DNA of 37,250 nucleotides, from NCBI GenBank assembly GCA_000708835.1, contig DF237616.1, positions 8,644-45,893 on the forward strand, read 5' to 3'. The notes below the pieces were generated by a model. It worked only from the letters and a program-made list of their open reading frames with translations, was not told the origin of the DNA and did no database searches. Of the stretch, positions 33,681-37,250 are shown piece by piece. How positions within the stretch are numbered: the first letter of the stretch is position 1; each line of letters opens with the position of its first letter. The stretch comes from Klebsormidium nitens. Taxonomy: Eukaryota > Streptophyta > Klebsormidiophyceae > Klebsormidiales > Klebsormidiaceae. The position numbers and the translations under genes were made by a program.

Positions 33681-36600
33681 ATGGCGTCTCCTGGCTCTGA
33701 TGGCGCGGGTGCTGCTACTGCTGGTGTATCTGGGGCCAGCCAGCAGTCTACTATGACCAGCTTCTTAAAGAAGAGGCCGGGGCGGCCCAAAGGCGAAGTG
33801 TGGGAGCACTTTGAGAAGATCTCAGGGCCAGATGCTTCGAAGCGCCATGTGGTGAGGTGCAACCACTGTAACAAAGAGTCCACCGGCCGGGTGGAGCAGA
33901 TGGTTATCCACATTGCGAACGAGTGCGGCAAAGCACCCACCGAAGAGAGGATGAAAATGCTGGAGAAACTGGGTGCAAAGGCTGACGCAGCAGACGAGAA
34001 TCCAGCTAAGAAGCAGAAGGGCAGCACTGGGGTCCAGCAAAGGATCAACTATCACGTCGACACCTCGAAGGTGACGGCAGCTCAGAAGAAGGCCTTGGAC
34101 CTGAAGCTGCTGCTGCTATTTGTCATGTGCGGCATCCCGTTCATGGTGGCCAGCAGTCCTTGGTTCCTGGACTTTGTCCATGCTCTGAGGCCTAACTACA
34201 ATCCAGCAGGTATGTCCTCCTCAAACAGCTGAACTTGGTCATCATTTGAGGGGTGGTAGTATAGAGGCAAGCATCCTTGGATAGACAAGTACGAATATTG
34301 ATTATCCTTCAGTGTGCCTTGGATGGGCCAGGAGGTTTATCCGTATCCTCTGTTGAGACTGTATCCAGAGAAGCAGATTGCCCTGTTGGCGTGCTTTCTT
34401 TCATCATAGTCTTTGGTGAGCACTCTTCCAGAAGTTACTGGACCTGGTCGGTTCCATGTGTTGCGCACAAGGGTGTACTGAGACAAGATGGAGAGCTGGG
34501 TTGTAATCCATGGTCGTTTAGTCAAGTTCTTTTGTTCACTCAGTTGTAGCTGACTCATAAACGTGTGCAACTCCATCCTTCTGCAGGCGACTATGCACTG
34601 CGAACATCCTTGCTGCTGCAAGAGGCTGCGAGAGTGGAGTTAGCAGTGCGCCAGGATTTGAAACGAAGAAGCATGTGACCCTGACTCTCGACGGCTGGAC
34701 TGATGCACAGAAAAAATCCGTCTATGGTTACACCGCCACATTCCCGGACAGGCAGGCGCGCGTGCTCAAGATAGAAGACTACTTTGAAGACAAGCACACA
34801 TCTGAGTTTCTCGCTGGTAAGGGACAAGAGGGTTGCGTGGATCTATTCATTGCCTTGTTCTTCACCTCGTGCAAATGCACTAAGCACAAACTCAAACTTG
34901 TCAGCTTGGCATTCGCAACTTTGATCAAGCGCATTCCTGCTGGCTTCATCTGATTGCCTATCACAACATGCAGAAAGGGCATTGTTCCATATCGCGCAAT
35001 GGGGTTTTGACAAGTTTATCGCCCTCGTCACGGACAACGCGGCCAACATGGTGAAGATGCGCGCTCTGGTTCTACGCCACCCACAGGCCAGACATATGAT
35101 CAGCTTAAGGTACAACTCTAACTGGTGGTCTCCTTTTGGTTTACGACTTTCTGCATGGGTTTCCATTCTAAGTATTCGTTGAAGCTGCGTCGTTCTTTGC
35201 ATATTGATCAGCAGATTTGCTTGCTTGCTCAGCTTGATATTCTGGTCAAAGGACCCAGGCACGTGACTACAGTGCAAAAGCCTTTTGAATCGGTGAGAGG
35301 ATTCTCTGCTGCGGGCTATCCAGTGTTTCGAGACCCAACTCTTCCTTGTCTGTAGGTGTTTCATGCACGCGTTTGCACTGTTCATCGGCTCCATTTTAGG
35401 CCACCAGTGGGCAGCCCCTCTCATCTCTGACGCCCAGCGCGTCGTCACCCATTTCCGCGCCAGCCACCGCTGCCTTGCTCTTCTCAACAAGCTCGCTAAA
35501 GCTTTAGGTATCTCTAGGGGATTGCAAACTTCCAATAAGACCCGTTTCACTTCCGTTCACAACTGCCTCCAGTCAGTCGTTGAAAACGAGAGGGCACTCC
35601 AGGCTGTCGTCCAGCAACACCCTGAGGTCTTCACCGCACCTCGCAACGGCACTTCAAATCCTAAAACCATCATCCAAGACCGGCTCCTTTGGCCCAAGCT
35701 TGAGGCCCTCTGCAACCTTCTAGAACCATATAGCCAGGTCATCACTGCCATCCAGTCACGTAACGCCACAATAGCAGACGTCGCACGCTACTTTCTCTAT
35801 CTAGGACAGCAGGTTAAGAAGGTACAGGCAAACGAGCTCCTACCTCTCGATTTTAAGAACCATTGTGTTCTTACTTTCAACAAGCGTTTCAAGGAGATGG
35901 ATCACCCAATTCTACACCTAGCGCTCTTCCTCCATCCCTACTACAAGGCGGCTGCTGACCAGAGGTCTCAATTCTTGACAATTAGTACAACGGTGAGCTC
36001 ATTCAGCCACTGATTTTTGCTTTTTAGTAGCTGACTCGAACAATTTGGCCACCTTAGACGCTCTTCCAGAGCTCAGGTCAAGGAGTCTCTATTGTGGCAA
36101 GATTGAGAATCGAGCTGAATCACAAACTGTTTGATGAACAGATCCCTGCCACATATATCTTTAACTCACCACTCTGCTCCGCTTTCGGGAAGCGCGTCTT
36201 GTATTGGAGGTTGTTTTGATAACCTCCTTGACTGTCATGGACCAATCGGAATTGCCGTGATTGCCCTTGTAAATCACAGCATTGTAGGCAGGGCTGTTTG
36301 CAGAAATCAAACTTGCCAACTGCGCACTACCTTTCCCTTTTGTGAAGTTGCTCACAAGATTCCGGATTGCGATTTCATGTTTCCATTGTCTTCTCTTTGC
36401 AGGCAGTAGAGCTCTGGAAGAACTACGGCCATAGCCCCGCCGAAGTCAAGCAGCTGATGCACGAGATGGTGATGTACAAGGCAGGGGAGGGTCCTTTTGG
36501 GCTCGTCATTGCCCCAGAAACATTCGACCTTCGCCTATGGTGGCAGACCGTGCGCAACAAGCAGTACAACACCCTGGCGGCCCTCGCCCTCATCATCGCC

Positions 36601-36747
36601 GACATCGTCCCACATGCTGGAGACATCGAGCGAGTCTTTAGCATGATGGGATGGATGCAAAACGACAAGCGGAACCGTCTCGGCACCGGCACCCTCGAGC
36701 TCATGGCCAAAGTCAAAGTCTTCCACCAGGTGCAGAAGCCGAGGTGA
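33681..36747 (+). pseudogene. hAT transposase with BED zinc finger, reading frame apparently shifted
   Basis: Exons are 33681-34209, 34587-34816, 34974-35109, 35356-35992 and 36403-36747; junctions agree in phase. Exon 1 carries a BED-type finger: CNHC followed by HIANEC, after the basic RPGRPKG. Exon 2 has LTLDGWTD, exon 3 VTDNAANM, exon 4 CFMHAFALFIGS and the central helical region. Exon 5 has the C-terminal dimerisation block with IERVFSMMG and KRNRL. In exon 2 the frame entering from exon 1 (GDYALRTSLLLQEAARVE) meets a TGA at 34676, while the conserved LTLDGWTD lies in another frame. So there is either a frameshift at about 34640-34675 or a different acceptor such as CAAGAG at about 34624. 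About 640 aa would be expected for the family, so the gene is close to full length and probably young. Confidence 0.82.
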
Positions 36748-37250
36748 GGACAGGCTTCGAATGGGTCTGGCAGATGACTGGCACCTGCCTTTGAAGAGAG
36801 TGCTTTAGTACCGGTTTTGTCGTCCTTCTCTTTTGCTGAACTTTATTGACCTTCTCAAGGCGTGCTGAAATTTGTTCCGGACAGGGACACGTGGCAGTAC
36901 CTAGGGACACGTGGCAGTACTTGTTCTCACCGCTCTGGCGTTGCTCACTGCATGCTTTTTTTTCTTGATGCGCATAAGGGCTTCGCTCAATGTATTGATT
37001 GATCAACCGCCCTGAACTTTCAGCTCGGGTAGCAATAGGCTCAGTAATAACTGATCAGGATGACTTGATTCGTGACGTACACGTGGCAGGCTCTCAGTGT
37101 TTCTGGCCCGGCTCAATTGACGTCATGACTCTTCTGCCCCTTGAAATTCAAACGGAGAACCGCCCTTTTATTTTGATCAGTGTTCATAGACTGTGATAAA
37201 GATGTAATCATGATCAGTTCTGACAAAATTGTAATTACTCGTTCCGCTTA
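36748..37250. other. Non-coding region after the transposase
   Basis: About 500 bases with no gene. It is presumably the 3' part of the hAT element. It contains the 20-bp-period repeat below and a third ACACGTGGCAG at 37079-37089. Confidence 0.5.
36883..36920 (+). repeat. Two tandem 18-bp units with ACACGTGGCAG core
   Basis: AGGGACACGTGGCAGTAC at 36883-36900 is repeated exactly at 36903-36920, a 20-base period. The core ACACGTGGCAG recurs at 37079-37089. The core contains ACGTGGC, the plant ABRE/G-box type of sequence. Confidence 0.8.

Larger units (their letters stand above)
33140..36747 (+). mobile_element. hAT-superfamily DNA transposon (left end seen, right end not found)
   Basis: The coding part is a BED-finger hAT transposase. 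The left end is placed at CAGTGTTCGTGGCGAAACC (33140), which has the CAGTG-type start common in hAT elements, followed by about 100 bases of subterminal repeats and hairpins. No inverted copy of this end appears between the transposase stop and the end of the window. The right terminus therefore lies beyond 37250, or is lost, and the 8-bp target duplication cannot be verified. The end given here is the transposase stop, not the element end. Confidence 0.75.

Noticed and set aside
36748-37250. Right end of the hAT element at CAGTGTTTC (about 37094) or CAGTGTTC (about 37180)
   Set aside because: Both are in the same orientation as the left end rather than inverted, so they cannot be the partner terminus.
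1-37250. CRISPR array, rRNA or bacterial operon structure
   Set aside because: No regularly spaced identical repeats, no rRNA-like sequence, and genes are intron-rich and eukaryotic.

Overview
This looks like nuclear DNA of a green alga (Viridiplantae, probably a chlorophyte). Three things point that way: a plant-type SFR2 galactolipid remodelling enzyme, a plant-type PB1-domain Raf-like kinase, and multi-exon genes with GT-AG introns whose acceptors are mostly TGCAG. Coding exons are GC-rich and the spacers are closer to neutral. The genus cannot be read from the sequence; a trebouxiophyte-like alga is only a guess. All gene models were built by hand by joining exons whose splice sites and codon phases agree. 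There is no transcript evidence. LAYOUT: 105-1677 (+) small multi-pass membrane protein, unrecognised. 1678-4084 non-coding spacer between convergent genes. 4085-13224 (-) nine-exon PB1 plus Raf-like kinase of about 2011 aa, interrupted by a 267-base assembly gap inside one exon. 13225-15643 spacer holding a 286-bp MITE-like element with 28-bp inverted repeats. 15644-20759 (-) eleven-exon SFR2 (670 aa). 20760-22226 upstream region shared by two divergent genes, with G-boxes and telomere-like TTAGGG units. 22227-26380 (+) nine-exon cytochrome P450 (610 aa). 26381-28081 non-coding spacer. 28082-32588 (-) five-exon protein of about 1097 aa with three double-stranded-RNA-binding domains and an ADAR/ADAT-type deaminase domain that has lost all three zinc ligands. 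33140 to beyond 36747 (+) hAT DNA transposon with a structured left end and a transposase whose reading frame appears shifted. FUNCTION: the genes do not form one pathway. SFR2 (freezing and osmotic membrane remodelling in plants) lies next to a kinase of the family linked to osmotic signalling in plants, but co-location alone proves nothing. The P450 resembles plastid CYP97-type enzymes. The most unusual object is the ADAR-architecture pseudo-deaminase: three dsRBDs plus an A-to-I editase fold is an animal-type arrangement, and here the catalytic centre is dismantled while residues matching the inositol-hexakisphosphate pocket of human ADAR2 are partly kept. It may be an RNA-binding regulator comparable to, but independent of, animal ADAD/TENR proteins.
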